Positions 47,014-55,625 of a stretch of DNA of 64,000 nucleotides are shown in pieces. The stretch is taken from contig NZ_JANTYS010000001.1 in assembly GCF_024808255.1 (NCBI RefSeq), positions 186,001 through 250,000 on the forward strand, given 5' to 3'. The DNA is from Mucilaginibacter dorajii. Its GTDB lineage: Bacteria; Bacteroidota; Bacteroidia; Sphingobacteriales; Sphingobacteriaceae. A program made the position numbers and the translations under genes. Within the stretch, counting starts at the first letter, position 1. Each line of letters starts with the position of its first letter. The notes beneath the pieces are model-generated. The model was not told where the DNA came from. It ran no database searches and saw only the letters and a program-made list of their open reading frames with translations.

Positions 47014-48018
47014 ATGAAAAAGAAACACATCTCACTTATTGCATTATTAATAGTTATTAAAAGTTTAGCCTTTGCAAATACAAACAGCCTCATTGCTGAT
47101 ACGCTTGTACACGGTAAGGTATTATCTGATACAGATGGGAAACCTGTTAACGCCCACGGGCCGGGTGTAATGTATCACCAGGGTGTTTATTACCTTTTTG
47201 GTGAAATAAAAAATGGAAAGACCTGGCTTGTTCCAGGTCAAAACTGGGAAGATTACCGCGTTCCGGCGGGAGGGATATCCTGTTATTCATCTGTTGATCT
47301 TAAACATTGGAAATATAGGGGTGTGGCTTTAAAGCCCACAGTCAATGACCCGGGCAGCGATCTGGATACCGGCAGGGTGATAGAAAGGCCTAAAGTGATC
47401 TATAACGAACGTACAAAGAAGTTTGTGATGTGGATGCACATAGATAAAAATGATTATAACTACTCGCGGGGCGGCGTTGCCATAAGTGATAGCCCTGTTG
47501 GGCCATACCGGTACCTGGGCAGTGTTAAGCCGAATGATCAAATGTTAAGGGACATGACCTTGTATAAAGATGATGACGGGAAAGCCTACCTCGTTTATTC
47601 ATCCGAAGATAACAACACAATGCATGTTTGCCTGTTGAGCGATGATTATTTAAAACCAACAAAAACATATTCAAGAATATTTGAGAACCAAAAAAGAGAG
47701 AGCCCTGCTATTTTTAAGAATGAAGGGAAATACTATTTAATTACTTCTGGTTGTACGGGCTGGTCGCCGAATGCAGCATCATACGCAGTTGCTGATAAAG
47801 TAACGGGTCCCTGGACGCAGCAGGGTAATCCATGCAAGGGATTAAATGCAGAGGTAACTTTCTTTTCGCAGGGCGCGTTTGTTCTGCCTGTTATTGATAA
47901 GCCGGGAAGGTTTATTTTTATGGGAGATGTCTGGAATAAAACTGATCTGGAGAGATCTACCTATCTGTGGTTGCCTCTCCATGTAAATAATGGGAAAATA
48001 GAAATTTATAACCCTTAG
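47014..48018 (+). CDS. GH43-type five-bladed propeller glycosidase
   Basis: This 334-aa secreted protein has a signal peptide (LIALLIVIKSLAFA) and a five-bladed beta-propeller of the GH43 clan. Motifs include AHGPGVMYHQGVYYLFGE, ERPKVIYNERTKKFVMWMH (Glu expected to be catalytic acid), RDMTLYKDDDG, and FIFMGDVWN near the end. These resemble GH43 subfamilies 24/34, which include exo-beta-1,3-galactanases and arabino- or galactofuranosidases. As in subfamily 24, the usual Asp of the first blade is replaced (AHG). It lies after SusD in the second PUL, so trimming of galactan or arabinogalactan side chains is plausible. Confidence 0.8.
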   Translation: MKKKHISLIALLIVIKSLAFANTNSLIADTLVHGKVLSDTDGKPVNAHGPGVMYHQGVYYLFGEIKNGKTWLVPGQNWEDYRVPAGGISCYSSVDLKHWKYRGVALKPTVNDPGSDLDTGRVIERPKVIYNERTKKFVMWMHIDKNDYNYSRGGVAISDSPVGPYRYLGSVKPNDQMLRDMTLYKDDDGKAYLVYSSEDNNTMHVCLLSDDYLKPTKTYSRIFENQKRESPAIFKNEGKYYLITSGCTGWSPNAASYAVADKVTGPWTQQGNPCKGLNAEVTFFSQGAFVLPVIDKPGRFIFMGDVWNKTDLERSTYLWLPLHVNNGKIEIYNP

Positions 48019-48071
48019 CTTATTGTATGGCTTTTCAGAACTAAGCTTCCCGAAAACAAAAGAATGTTAAT

Positions 48072-49082
48072 ATGAACCCGATCAATAAAATTGTCAGGCC
48101 ATGTATGGTGATATTATTTATCGCAATGGTTAGCAGCCTGCATGCGCAAACAAGAGCAGTGTCGAAACCTTTGTTTGATGATCCTCTTGAGCATGGAGCT
48201 GCGGACCCCGTAGTGATCTATAATAAACAGCAAAAAATGTGGTGGATGTTTTACACCAATCGTCGCGCCATGTTAAATGACTCAACCGGGGTTCAATGGG
48301 TGCATGGCACTAAAATTGGGATAGCCGAATCAAAAGATGGCAGGGTGTGGAAATACAGGGATACGGCAAATATGAATTACCGCGTTAACGCTGGTTATAC
48401 ATTCTGGGCCCCGGATATTATTGAAAATAAAGGTTTGTATCATATGTATTTAACCTATGTGCCGGGCATATTTACTGATTGGGACCATCCCCGGGAAATT
48501 GTTCATTTAACCAGTGCCGACCTGATCAATTGGAGGTTTGAAACCATTTTACCATTAGGTACCCATCACGTAATTGACGCTTCTATTGTTAAAGTTTCAG
48601 ATGGTTTATGGCGGTTGTGGTATAATGACGAAAAGAAAGGCAAAGCAATATCATATGCCGAAAGTACCGATCTGTATAACTGGACAGATAAAGGCATCGC
48701 CATTCCGGCACATGGTGAGGGCCCCAAAATTTTCAGGTGGCAAAATAAGTATTTCATGATCGTGGATGTGTGGAAAGGGATGGAGGTTTACAGCTCTGAT
48801 GATTTATTGAAGTGGACCAAACAGGAGGGCCGTATTTTAGAGCAACCGGGTAAGGGTATGGACGAGCAGGCCATTGGCGGCCATTGCGATGTAGTGGTAA
48901 ATAATAACAGGGCATATATTTTCTATTTTACCCATCCTGGCCGAGCAAAAGATAAACCGGCTGCTAAAGGCTCGTTCGGGGATAAGCGGAGTGTAATCCA
49001 GCTAGCCGAGTTACATTATAGTAATGGCGTAGTATCCTGTAATCGTGATGAGCAGGTTGTTATCCATTTAGTTAATAAATAA
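48072..49082 (+). CDS. Beta-propeller glycoside hydrolase, GH43/GH32-like
   Basis: This 336-aa secreted protein has a signal peptide ending near LHAQ and repeated propeller blades. Three acidic positions typical of the GH43/GH32/GH117 superfamily can be placed: ADPVVIYN, the Asp of IDASIVKV, and the Glu of EGPKIF. I cannot assign a family; it has the WAPDI motif common in GH43 but diverges elsewhere. It is the last gene of the second PUL, 53 bp after the GH43-type gene, and probably acts on the same glycan. Confidence 0.7.
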   Translation: MNPINKIVRPCMVILFIAMVSSLHAQTRAVSKPLFDDPLEHGAADPVVIYNKQQKMWWMFYTNRRAMLNDSTGVQWVHGTKIGIAESKDGRVWKYRDTANMNYRVNAGYTFWAPDIIENKGLYHMYLTYVPGIFTDWDHPREIVHLTSADLINWRFETILPLGTHHVIDASIVKVSDGLWRLWYNDEKKGKAISYAESTDLYNWTDKGIAIPAHGEGPKIFRWQNKYFMIVDVWKGMEVYSSDDLLKWTKQEGRILEQPGKGMDEQAIGGHCDVVVNNNRAYIFYFTHPGRAKDKPAAKGSFGDKRSVIQLAELHYSNGVVSCNRDEQVVIHLVNK

Positions 49083-49174
49083 TTGCATAATTTTTAATGT
49101 CCTTGAATTTTTTGGCTGATAGTGTTGTTTTTCATAGATTTTCTTTAATAAAATTATAATTGTTTATTCATTTA

Positions 49175-49375
49175 TTAAATAAAGAGAGTATTTTTTGCTT
49201 TGGCTGTGCCGGTAAGGGTAATGCAGCCTGCTCGTGAGATAATCTTTTTAAACCGCGAAAGATCTACCTTAGTTTGATTAGCTAAATGTCCTACATTTAC
49301 AAGCTTCACTATAATGTCTCCTATTTTGCTATCCTTGATTGGGATAAAATAGATATGATCAATACTCTTGCTTAA
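49175..49375 (-). pseudogene. Remnant of a GH51 alpha-L-arabinofuranosidase C-terminus
   Basis: The minus strand encodes IPIKDSKIGDIIVKLVNV, then DLSRFKKI and TLTGTAKAKNTL before a stop. This is the pattern of the C-terminal beta-sandwich of GH51 arabinofuranosidases (…GDIIxKLVN…L.G…ENTL). The catalytic domain is absent and there is no start. It faces the second PUL and suggests that an arabinofuranosidase gene once stood here. Confidence 0.5.
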
Positions 49376-49610
49376 AAAAAATACGATTTTTACAAAATGT
49401 TGATCTCAATGTTTAAATATTTAAATTGGTTCGAAAAAATGCCATTGTCGGGACAAAATTTATGCCTGAATTTTAGTGTAGTTACATATTGGAGAGAGTA
49501 GGTGGAAAGATGCAGCATAAGCATTCAGACCTTATTTTACTGTAACAATAATATCGGAGTACTGAAAGTGATAGCTGCAAAGCAGTAATTTTAGTAAAAT
49601 GAAATCAGAC
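49376..49610. other. Spacer between the PUL and the SIR2 module
   Basis: AT-rich, no gene seen. Bases 49421-49460 resemble 29776-29815. The inverted-repeat element copy B starts at 49611. Confidence 0.35.
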
Positions 49611-49736
49611 TGGAAAAACCATTTTGATTGACCCTCTTCGCCAATTTCGTCCGCATTCTTAACTACTTGGTTACTTTGATAGTAAGTGGTCAAAGTTAAA
49701 TAGGCCGAGAGGGGGCAATAGGATGTGGTTTATCCA
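49611..49736 (+). repeat. MITE-like element copy B
   Basis: This 126-bp element begins TGGAAAAACCATTTTGATTG, with ACCCTCTTCGCCAATTTCG following, and ends GGATGTGGTTTATCCA. The outer TGGAnAAACCA/TGGTTTATCCA bases are inverted repeats. It shares its left 65 bp with copy D and its right end with copies A and C. Its last bases overlap the 3' end of the broken DUF4238 gene. Confidence 0.7.
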
Positions 49737-50557
49737 TCTTTCAGCCAGAGCAGATAGTCTTTAGCTACATAGCAAACATACTCCTGGGCCTGCATCAACT
49801 GCAGCATATCGATATAAAATTTAATATTCGGCGCGAATATTTCCTTCATGTCCCGTATGCGGAACAGCTCTTTATTCGGAGCCAGCGGAAAGATGACATC
49901 GTCCGGAAAAGGGTCGGCCTTTTCCGGGTGGCGCAAAATGACCGGGTTGTCACCACAGATGGGCGGAAAGGCCCCCGGAAAGTTTTAACCGTAGCCGGCC
50001 AAGTGCAATCCTTCAGGTTCCAGTAAGTGGTTGCGGTATAACATTCCGCAGCCTCTGAAAATAGGATGGATCAGCTTTAACCCACTCTGCAAATTGCTCC
50101 GGCTTGACTTGCTTAAGCGTCTTTCTGTCAATGACAGCGACGTATAGTTCGTTCAGTCGCTGTAGATCGGTAACCTCATTGATCACCGGCCGTTGCGAAG
50201 GGACCCTCCAGAACAATTCTCCTGCAAGGTAATTCAGCCATACCACATCCTGGTTATCAAGCCCGAAACCCTGGTCGACTGCCCGGATCTTTTTAAGAAT
50301 CTGCGTATACCTGCTTTCGTTTTCGCTGTAGATCCTTTCCAGGTAATCATCCGGCATCCCATCTGTCTGCACCGTGTTATCATTCGGCAAAAAGAAGTGA
50401 CTGGCTGGCGAAAAGTATTTGGCGTTTCCTTTGAACCTGCGGTCTTTGACCGACCAGATCAAGAAACGCCCCTCATTATTGGTAAAACCCTTTAGATAAA
50501 ATTGTGGCAGGTAATAGTGTTTGCTTATGGTAGAAAATGCAGTACCGTTTTTCCCAT
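49730..50557 (-). pseudogene. DUF4238-family gene, frameshifted
   Basis: The minus strand reads KHYYLPQFYLKGFTNNEGRF then LIWSVKDRRFKGNAKYF. A ~150-residue helical middle follows, and later GDNPVILRHPEKADPF and DDVIFPLAPNKELF. This is the order seen in DUF4238 proteins (YLPQFYLRGF start, SDNPV and FPLSPN late). The expected ATG (50555-50557) is one base out of frame with the YLPQFYL part. A further frameshift and an in-frame TAA occur near 50013 and 49980. Total size, about 270 codons, is normal for the family, so it is recently broken or contains sequence errors. It follows the 146-aa gene with a 4-bp gap. Confidence 0.65.
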
Positions 50558-50561
50558 TTTA

Positions 50562-51002
50562 CTATAGCTCATCTAATTTTCGCTGTTCATCTTCCGAAAA
50601 CCGCACATGCTGCGATAAGTCTTTCACCATTTTTCTGGCAAAGACAGCGCCGGGATCATCGCTTTTCATCACATCATCCTTTCCAAGATCGGCATCAGGT
50701 CCATAAATAGCCCGTTTCAGGTCGCGCCGCTGCTCCATTTCCTTTACCTTGCTGTCCGCCTTTTCTATCATTGAGTGATCAGGTATGCCATTTTTCGTCA
50801 GGTCTTTAAAATCCCGGTAGGGCTGCAGGTTTACTTTCATCACCTTTTGCATGACCTCGCCCCATTGCAGCAATTCTTCCATACTGTATTCCGGGTTATT
50901 CTTCCCGGCCATGTATTGTACCATAGCCAAATACTGCTCCGGCGTACCACTGAACCTGCGGCCCTGGCCAAGTAACTTGCTGATGAAAGACAGGAATCCC
51001 AT
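50562..51002 (-). CDS. Hypothetical protein upstream of DUF4238
   Basis: This 146-aa, soluble, charged protein starts at ATG 51002. It has a short hydrophobic N-terminus (MGFLSFISKLLG) that is too weak for a signal peptide, then mostly helices rich in Lys, Asp and Met (EELLQWGEVMQKVMK, EMEQRRDLKRAIYG, FARKMVKDLSQHVRFSEDEQRKLDEL). I do not recognise a domain. It is transcribed divergently from the SIR2 gene across a 110-bp gap and directly precedes the DUF4238 frame, so the two minus-strand genes were probably one unit. A link to the SIR2 protein is inferred only from position. Confidence 0.6.
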   Translation of the reverse strand: MGFLSFISKLLGQGRRFSGTPEQYLAMVQYMAGKNNPEYSMEELLQWGEVMQKVMKVNLQPYRDFKDLTKNGIPDHSMIEKADSKVKEMEQRRDLKRAIYGPDADLGKDDVMKSDDPGAVFARKMVKDLSQHVRFSEDEQRKLDEL

Positions 51003-51049
51003 AGGCGTAATTGTTGATTTAAGTAAAATTAAGGATTTTTTCCTTTGGG

Positions 51050-51057
51050 TACTTTTG
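51050..51057 (+). promoter_or_regulatory. -7 promoter box for the SIR2 gene
   Basis: TACTTTTG matches TAnnTTTG exactly. It lies 55 bp before the proposed TTG start at 51113, leaving a plausible leader of about 50 nt. No good -33 match is evident. Confidence 0.45.
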
Positions 51058-51112
51058 TGAAGAATTAATCCGGATTTGCGTAAACAAGCTTATCTGTATA
51101 CCTTTAGGATTC

Positions 51113-53041
51113 TTGTCAATTGATAACTTGGAATTAGCTGAAGTATTTGACCTTATCCGTAAAGAGCCTGTATGCCTGTTTATTGGCTCGGGCTTTTCCC
51201 TGTATACCGGCATGCCGTCTGCCCACCGGCTGATTGGACTGTTACATGATTCACTTTCTTTGCAACACCAAAAAAAGATCACCAAAAGTGACGATTTGCG
51301 AAAATACACGCAGGATTTTCAAACCTTATTTGGCCGGGCAAAACTTATCAAAATACTACAAGAACATTTTGACGTAAAACCAGAGGATACCCATATCCAT
51401 GATTTGTTTGGCAAAATCGCGTACTTTAGGTCGGTGATCACCACGAATTATGATCGCTTGATCGAGGATGGTTTTGGGGAACGGGCGACAGTCATCGTCA
51501 ATAATCAGCAGGTCTTCGGCACCAAGCGCGCTAAAACCCGTATCCTGAAAGTCCACGGCGATATCAGGGACGGTAAAAGTATCGTGATTACCACAGAGGA
51601 TTACAGTAACCAGTACAACCGGCTGTTCAAGGACCCATTCTGGGCTACCGTGATCTCCGAAATTTCTGCCCAGCATATCATTTTCCTGGGCTTTGGCTAC
51701 GAGGATGAAAATATTCAGGCTGATTTTGATTACATTGAGAAGAAACTCAAAAATAAGTTCAAAAAGAGGATACTCATTTCTCCGGGCACCGACCCCATCA
51801 AACTTAAGCGGTATAGGCAATTGGGCATGCAACATATCCCTGCCACCGGTGAAATATTTATCAACGGCCTGATAAAAGTATTGAAGGCACATGTGAAAAG
51901 CGACATGGAGGACGGGATCGTAGAACAGCAAACGGCAATGGATTTTATTACAGCGTTTGACATGGAAGTCAATATCAAGGCCACCCAGAATGCCACACAA
52001 TTGATTGACATTAAAAAGTCCAGCGGGCCTACCCAGCACTCCCTGAACATCACTACCTCGGACGAGGAACTGAAGTTAGCGCTGGAGAAATTCACCACTG
52101 GGTATACACTTCGTGAATTGCAGATCCTTCCCGAGCAGCTCGAAAGCTTTGCCTTTTTGATCGAAGGCTTCCGTATTCTGGACAAGGCATCGCTTGGAAT
52201 GCTTAATGTGTCCCTCCATCCTAAATATGAGGGTATGGTCAGGGTCAGGTTCCCGGCAAAACTATTCACATTACATAAAGTGAATTGCCGGGTTTTCAAT
52301 AATATTCCGGGCAAAGCCCGAATCGAGGTCGAAGTGACAGGGTTTGAAGCCGCCTTCAACCTGGAAATTAGGGAAGGTCATGTCGAATTGAACTTTACAG
52401 CGCGGGAACCGGAATTTCCTATGGCGGTGAATAAGTCGTACGAGGTGTTTCGGGCATTTTATTTGCTATTCACCGGGGAACTGATGGAAATTGTGGCAAA
52501 AGACGGTTCGGTATATCAGCAACGATTGACTGCCCAGGCGCAGGCTGCGGAGTTTAAAAAACAAATGGAGTTTTTCCATACCCTTAAAAAGATAGAAAAA
52601 TCCTTTGCTGTGAAATTTGACCCGGTGAAGATTGGCGATGTGACCGATGACGACCGGGAGAAGATTGAAAAGCTACGCGCCTTGATGGATCATGGCTATT
52701 ATGCATTCAAGCGTGATGACGGCATAATCATTGAACAAATGCCGGATTCAAAAGAAGTCTTTGAAAGCTTTGGCAACCTGGTACCCGGCACCTATGTCAG
52801 CCTGGTAACTAAAAGTCATACTAGTTTGGATCTGTTTGGTAAAACACTCTTTATGGGTAATGAGCAGATAACGCTCAGGGACCCTGCCGTACCTGTTCTG
52901 GATTACGAGGCGCTGCGCATGCAGCTTATTCCTTCAGATGATATCCTGATTTATCACTACAAAAAATTCGGTCTGAGCAAATTGAAGGGCGCGCAAAGCG
53001 TTTGGCCGCTTGGTGAGGATGACGAAGAACCCCTTATTTGA
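51113..53041 (+). CDS. SIR2-domain protein, candidate anti-phage NADase
   Basis: This 642-aa protein has residues 1 to about 265 as a SIR2-like NAD-binding domain: FIGSGFSLYTGMPS (glycine loop), TTNYDRLIEDGF, KVHGDI (catalytic-type His148), ITTEDYS, and LGFGYEDENIQ. In bacterial defence proteins such domains usually degrade NAD+ during phage infection. The remaining ~370 residues form no domain I recognise: a beta-rich part (about 325-440) and a mixed part rich in Lys and Asp to the end (GEDDEEPLI). No membrane helix or signal peptide. The start is TTG 51113; no in-frame ATG precedes the glycine loop, and a -7 box lies 55 bp upstream. Flanking MITE-like copies B and C and broken neighbours mark it as accessory DNA. 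Confidence 0.88.
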   Translation: MSIDNLELAEVFDLIRKEPVCLFIGSGFSLYTGMPSAHRLIGLLHDSLSLQHQKKITKSDDLRKYTQDFQTLFGRAKLIKILQEHFDVKPEDTHIHDLFGKIAYFRSVITTNYDRLIEDGFGERATVIVNNQQVFGTKRAKTRILKVHGDIRDGKSIVITTEDYSNQYNRLFKDPFWATVISEISAQHIIFLGFGYEDENIQADFDYIEKKLKNKFKKRILISPGTDPIKLKRYRQLGMQHIPATGEIFINGLIKVLKAHVKSDMEDGIVEQQTAMDFITAFDMEVNIKATQNATQLIDIKKSSGPTQHSLNITTSDEELKLALEKFTTGYTLRELQILPEQLESFAFLIEGFRILDKASLGMLNVSLHPKYEGMVRVRFPAKLFTLHKVNCRVFNNIPGKARIEVEVTGFEAAFNLEIREGHVELNFTAREPEFPMAVNKSYEVFRAFYLLFTGELMEIVAKDGSVYQQRLTAQAQAAEFKKQMEFFHTLKKIEKSFAVKFDPVKIGDVTDDDREKIEKLRALMDHGYYAFKRDDGIIIEQMPDSKEVFESFGNLVPGTYVSLVTKSHTSLDLFGKTLFMGNEQITLRDPAVPVLDYEALRMQLIPSDDILIYHYKKFGLSKLKGAQSVWPLGEDDEEPLI

Positions 53042-53081
53042 CGACTTCCCCGCTGGTATTTACAAGTCTTTGATCCTGAAG

Positions 53082-53208
53082 TGGATAAATCAATTGCACT
53101 GACCCTTCTTCGCCAATTTTCTTTCTTTTCCTAAAAGCCTGAATTTAAGTACTAAAGATGGTCGTTTTGAAATTGGCCAAACGGGGTCAATTAAGTGTGG
53201 TTTATCCA
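53082..53208 (+). repeat. MITE-like element copy C
   Basis: This 127-bp element has clear terminal inverted repeats. The left end is TGGATAAATCAATTGCACTG then ACCCTTCTTCGCCAATTT. The right end, read back from 53208, is TGGATAAACCACACTTAATT then GACCCCGTTTGGCCAATTT. It has the same orientation as copy B and lies 40 bp after the SIR2 stop codon. It contains no gene. Confidence 0.75.
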
Positions 53209-53492
53209 CTACAGGGAAAATTCGCAATTTCAGTCGCGATATTATCGCCCTTCAGGGAGGCTATAACCAGGTGTTGGCTACACAAAATAAAAAGCCACTT
53301 CTCGAAATAAACGTCGCGGCCGAAATCGATTGGGCAACTAATTGGGCAACTAAGGGATATATTATAAAAACCGATGATAAACGTTTTTATTTAGACGCTT
53401 ATTTTCGCGCTCGGCTGCCAACTACTCCCTGGCTGAAATTTAGCCTGAAATATGATCCAAAGGGGGGAATGTCTTTGGCTTTTTCGACTTAA
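53209..53492 (+). pseudogene. Gene fragment after MITE copy C
   Basis: The frame is open from the element's right edge and encodes GKIRNFSRDIIALQGGYNQV, then AEIDWATNWATKGYII and FLDA... to a stop at 53490-53492. It has no start of its own except TTG 53271, and no domain I recognise. It may be the 3' part of a gene cut by the element, or chance coding. Confidence 0.3.
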
Positions 53493-53645
53493 CTTACAAT
53501 TTGGATAAGTAATAAAGGACTTATCGTCATGCAGCACTATCCTGCCTGCCGGAAAATATTAAATAATAAATGACAGTTCGATACAACATGGAGTAAGTGC
53601 AACGATTGCTAAATATGGCGCATTCGCTGATATTTTGGGCAGACT

Positions 53646-54857
53646 TTACCATGTTTTATCAGTATAAACCAGTGCCTCATCAATTCCTTTCGAATAGTTT
53701 TTTACCGAATAGGCAATGGTTACATCCGGCGTCAGCGGTCCGTTATGTCCTTGCCAGTTTTCCCAGTACCGGGTAGAATAGCCAATAACAATTTTGGTAT
53801 GGGGCAGTCTGAAGCCCCTTACTTCTCCATAGTGATTTACGCTGCCACTAGTTGGTTGACCTACTAAGGTGGCGTATGTGCCCCGCTTAAGTTCAATCGC
53901 ATTCATCAAGGCTGATGAAAAGGTTTCCCGGCCAATAAGCACAAACAACTTTCCTTTGCTGTTCAGGTAACTTCGTTTGATGCGTTCGATAAAGGGGCCT
54001 AAAATAGTAGAGTTGCCTCCACTGTTATCACGCAGATCAATGACAAGACGCTGGGGCTTACTTTTTATGATCATGGCAAGGAGCTCATCGTTAAACACGG
54101 AAAACGGATGCCCGTCCTGCTCCTGGCAATTGTTGTAATTAAAATAAAGCGTACCACTCCCGGGATCAAAGGCATACCAATAATTTTTGTGTTCCTTTGG
54201 GGAAAGCTGCCTGTTTTTTACACCGACAAGAGGCAGGCTGCCGGCGTCTTTGCCGGTTACAGACCTGATGGCGCGTTTAATCGTTTTACCATCAGGAGCG
54301 GTTAGCTCGAACCTGGTTTCCTCCGTGTTGCCGGTGATCCCCAACCCTTTCAAAATGACCGGATTATTAAGAAAATTCAGGAGCCTCGCATCAAAAAAGG
54401 ACGGGTTCCCGCTTTGAATAATCTCCTTAAAACGGTTGATCACCTCCGTGATCGCATGTCCATTGATGCCGGTTAGCTGATAGAGTAGCACATCCGTGTT
54501 GGTTGTATCCGTTGCCGTTACATATATCCCCTCGGCAAACTTGTTAAACCTGATAGGTATCACCTTCGTGAAAATCGGTTCAATGTGGGTATGCTCGTCG
54601 CCAATCGCAACCGTAAGTTTAAAAAGTTCTGTGGTGAATGTCTCATAGTCCGGCTCAATCAGACGAGATTCAATTGCTGCAATGTTTTTATCGAAATCAG
54701 CTTTACTGATTCTGGCAAACAGATTAATATGCCTTTTCGGGAGCGTATCTTTTAAATATTGCAGATCTTCCAGATAATCTGCTTTCGATAGCTGCTGGCA
54801 AAAAACCAAACCGCTGTGAAGGAGCATAAAGCAAAGGCCAATTGTTCTTTTTGTCAT
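53646..54857 (-). CDS. S41-family peptidase
   Basis: This 403-aa secreted protein has a signal peptide (MTKRTIGLCFMLLHSGLVFCQ) and a tail-specific-protease fold. LVIDLRDNSGGNS is the conserved S41 strand-loop. ETFSSALMNAIE holds the probable nucleophile Ser, and LVGQPTSGSVNHYGEV is the later conserved loop. No PDZ domain is obvious, as in the Bacteroidota subgroup with an N-terminal helical cap (residues about 25-100). It probably degrades periplasmic peptides. It is monocistronic, as the next upstream minus-strand sequence is broken. Confidence 0.88.
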   Translation of the reverse strand: MTKRTIGLCFMLLHSGLVFCQQLSKADYLEDLQYLKDTLPKRHINLFARISKADFDKNIAAIESRLIEPDYETFTTELFKLTVAIGDEHTHIEPIFTKVIPIRFNKFAEGIYVTATDTTNTDVLLYQLTGINGHAITEVINRFKEIIQSGNPSFFDARLLNFLNNPVILKGLGITGNTEETRFELTAPDGKTIKRAIRSVTGKDAGSLPLVGVKNRQLSPKEHKNYWYAFDPGSGTLYFNYNNCQEQDGHPFSVFNDELLAMIIKSKPQRLVIDLRDNSGGNSTILGPFIERIKRSYLNSKGKLFVLIGRETFSSALMNAIELKRGTYATLVGQPTSGSVNHYGEVRGFRLPHTKIVIGYSTRYWENWQGHNGPLTPDVTIAYSVKNYSKGIDEALVYTDKTW

Positions 54858-54933
54858 ATACCTCTATAAGATATCAGATATGCGCTAAACGTTGCAGCAT
54901 ATTCAATTTTAATAGCTGGATTGTGTGATCGTT

Positions 54934-55250
54934 TCACTGCCTCACCCCGTTCCGCTCATCTTCCGCGCCATTCGCTTCGTGTTGCCGCTGACCGGCTATT
55001 ACCTTGCCAAAACGGTAGCTGAAAGAAATGACCGCGGTAACTTTTTTATTTACTTCATCAATATGTATAGGATTGTCAAAATCATCGGACTCAATTTTTA
55101 GCATACTCCCTGTTTCTTCATCATCGGTACGAATGACTAATTTTTTATCAGCGGATTTATAAGTCGGTACCCATTCTTTTGTTTTTCTGGCACTAAGGCT
55201 GCGGGGCGCCCCTATAAAATTAGCCAGGTCAGTTTCATAGTAACTAATTA
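54934..55250 (-). pseudogene. C-terminal fragment of an outer-membrane beta-barrel protein
   Basis: The minus strand reads SYYETDLANFIGAPRSLSAR, later NKKVTAVISFSYRFGKVIAG, and a charged tail before TGA 54934-54936. The KKVTxxxSFSYRFGK ending is typical of Bacteroidota TonB-dependent or OmpA-like barrel proteins. The frame has no start and the rest of the barrel is missing. Confidence 0.5.
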
Positions 55251-55550
55251 AGTGGTTGCAGGTATCTCATTCGAAGTCGGACACCAGTGGGCTTCTTCCC
55301 AATAGTTCAGGAATAACGTGGGCTTTTTTCTGAATGTAACTTCCGGATAAGATTTCTTGCAGAACGGCACACTCGTTCGCGCCTTGGTTTCAACAACCAC
55401 TTTTTGAAGCTTATTCGGTTGCATGTTCGCGATCTGGTATAAGCCGAAGAAATGGTTGTATTGTTCTTTATACTTTTCAAGCAAGGTCATCACAAAATTG
55501 ATGTCGTAAACACCTGTTTCTTCATTTAACGAGTTGATAATTTTAAACAT
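55248..55550 (-). CDS. Short hypothetical frame next to the barrel remnant
   Basis: This 100-aa frame starts at ATG 55550 (MFKIINSLNEETGVYDI...) and ends next to the barrel remnant. It contains KYKEQYNHFFGLYQIANMQP and a Cys/Trp-containing end (HWCPTSNEIP). No domain recognised. Because it abuts a broken gene in a different frame it may itself be part of a decayed gene. Confidence 0.3.
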   Translation of the reverse strand: MFKIINSLNEETGVYDINFVMTLLEKYKEQYNHFFGLYQIANMQPNKLQKVVVETKARTSVPFCKKSYPEVTFRKKPTLFLNYWEEAHWCPTSNEIPATT

Positions 55551-55625
55551 GCTTTATAATATAGTATGGCCTACTTTTTTCTCTTTGGAACATAGCTTGA
55601 GATGGAATCGAATTTGGGAACAGTA

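Noticed and set aside
51730..52359. Long minus-strand frames inside the SIR2 gene
   Set aside because: They are antisense to a frame with conserved NAD-binding motifs and have no start signal or recognisable domain.
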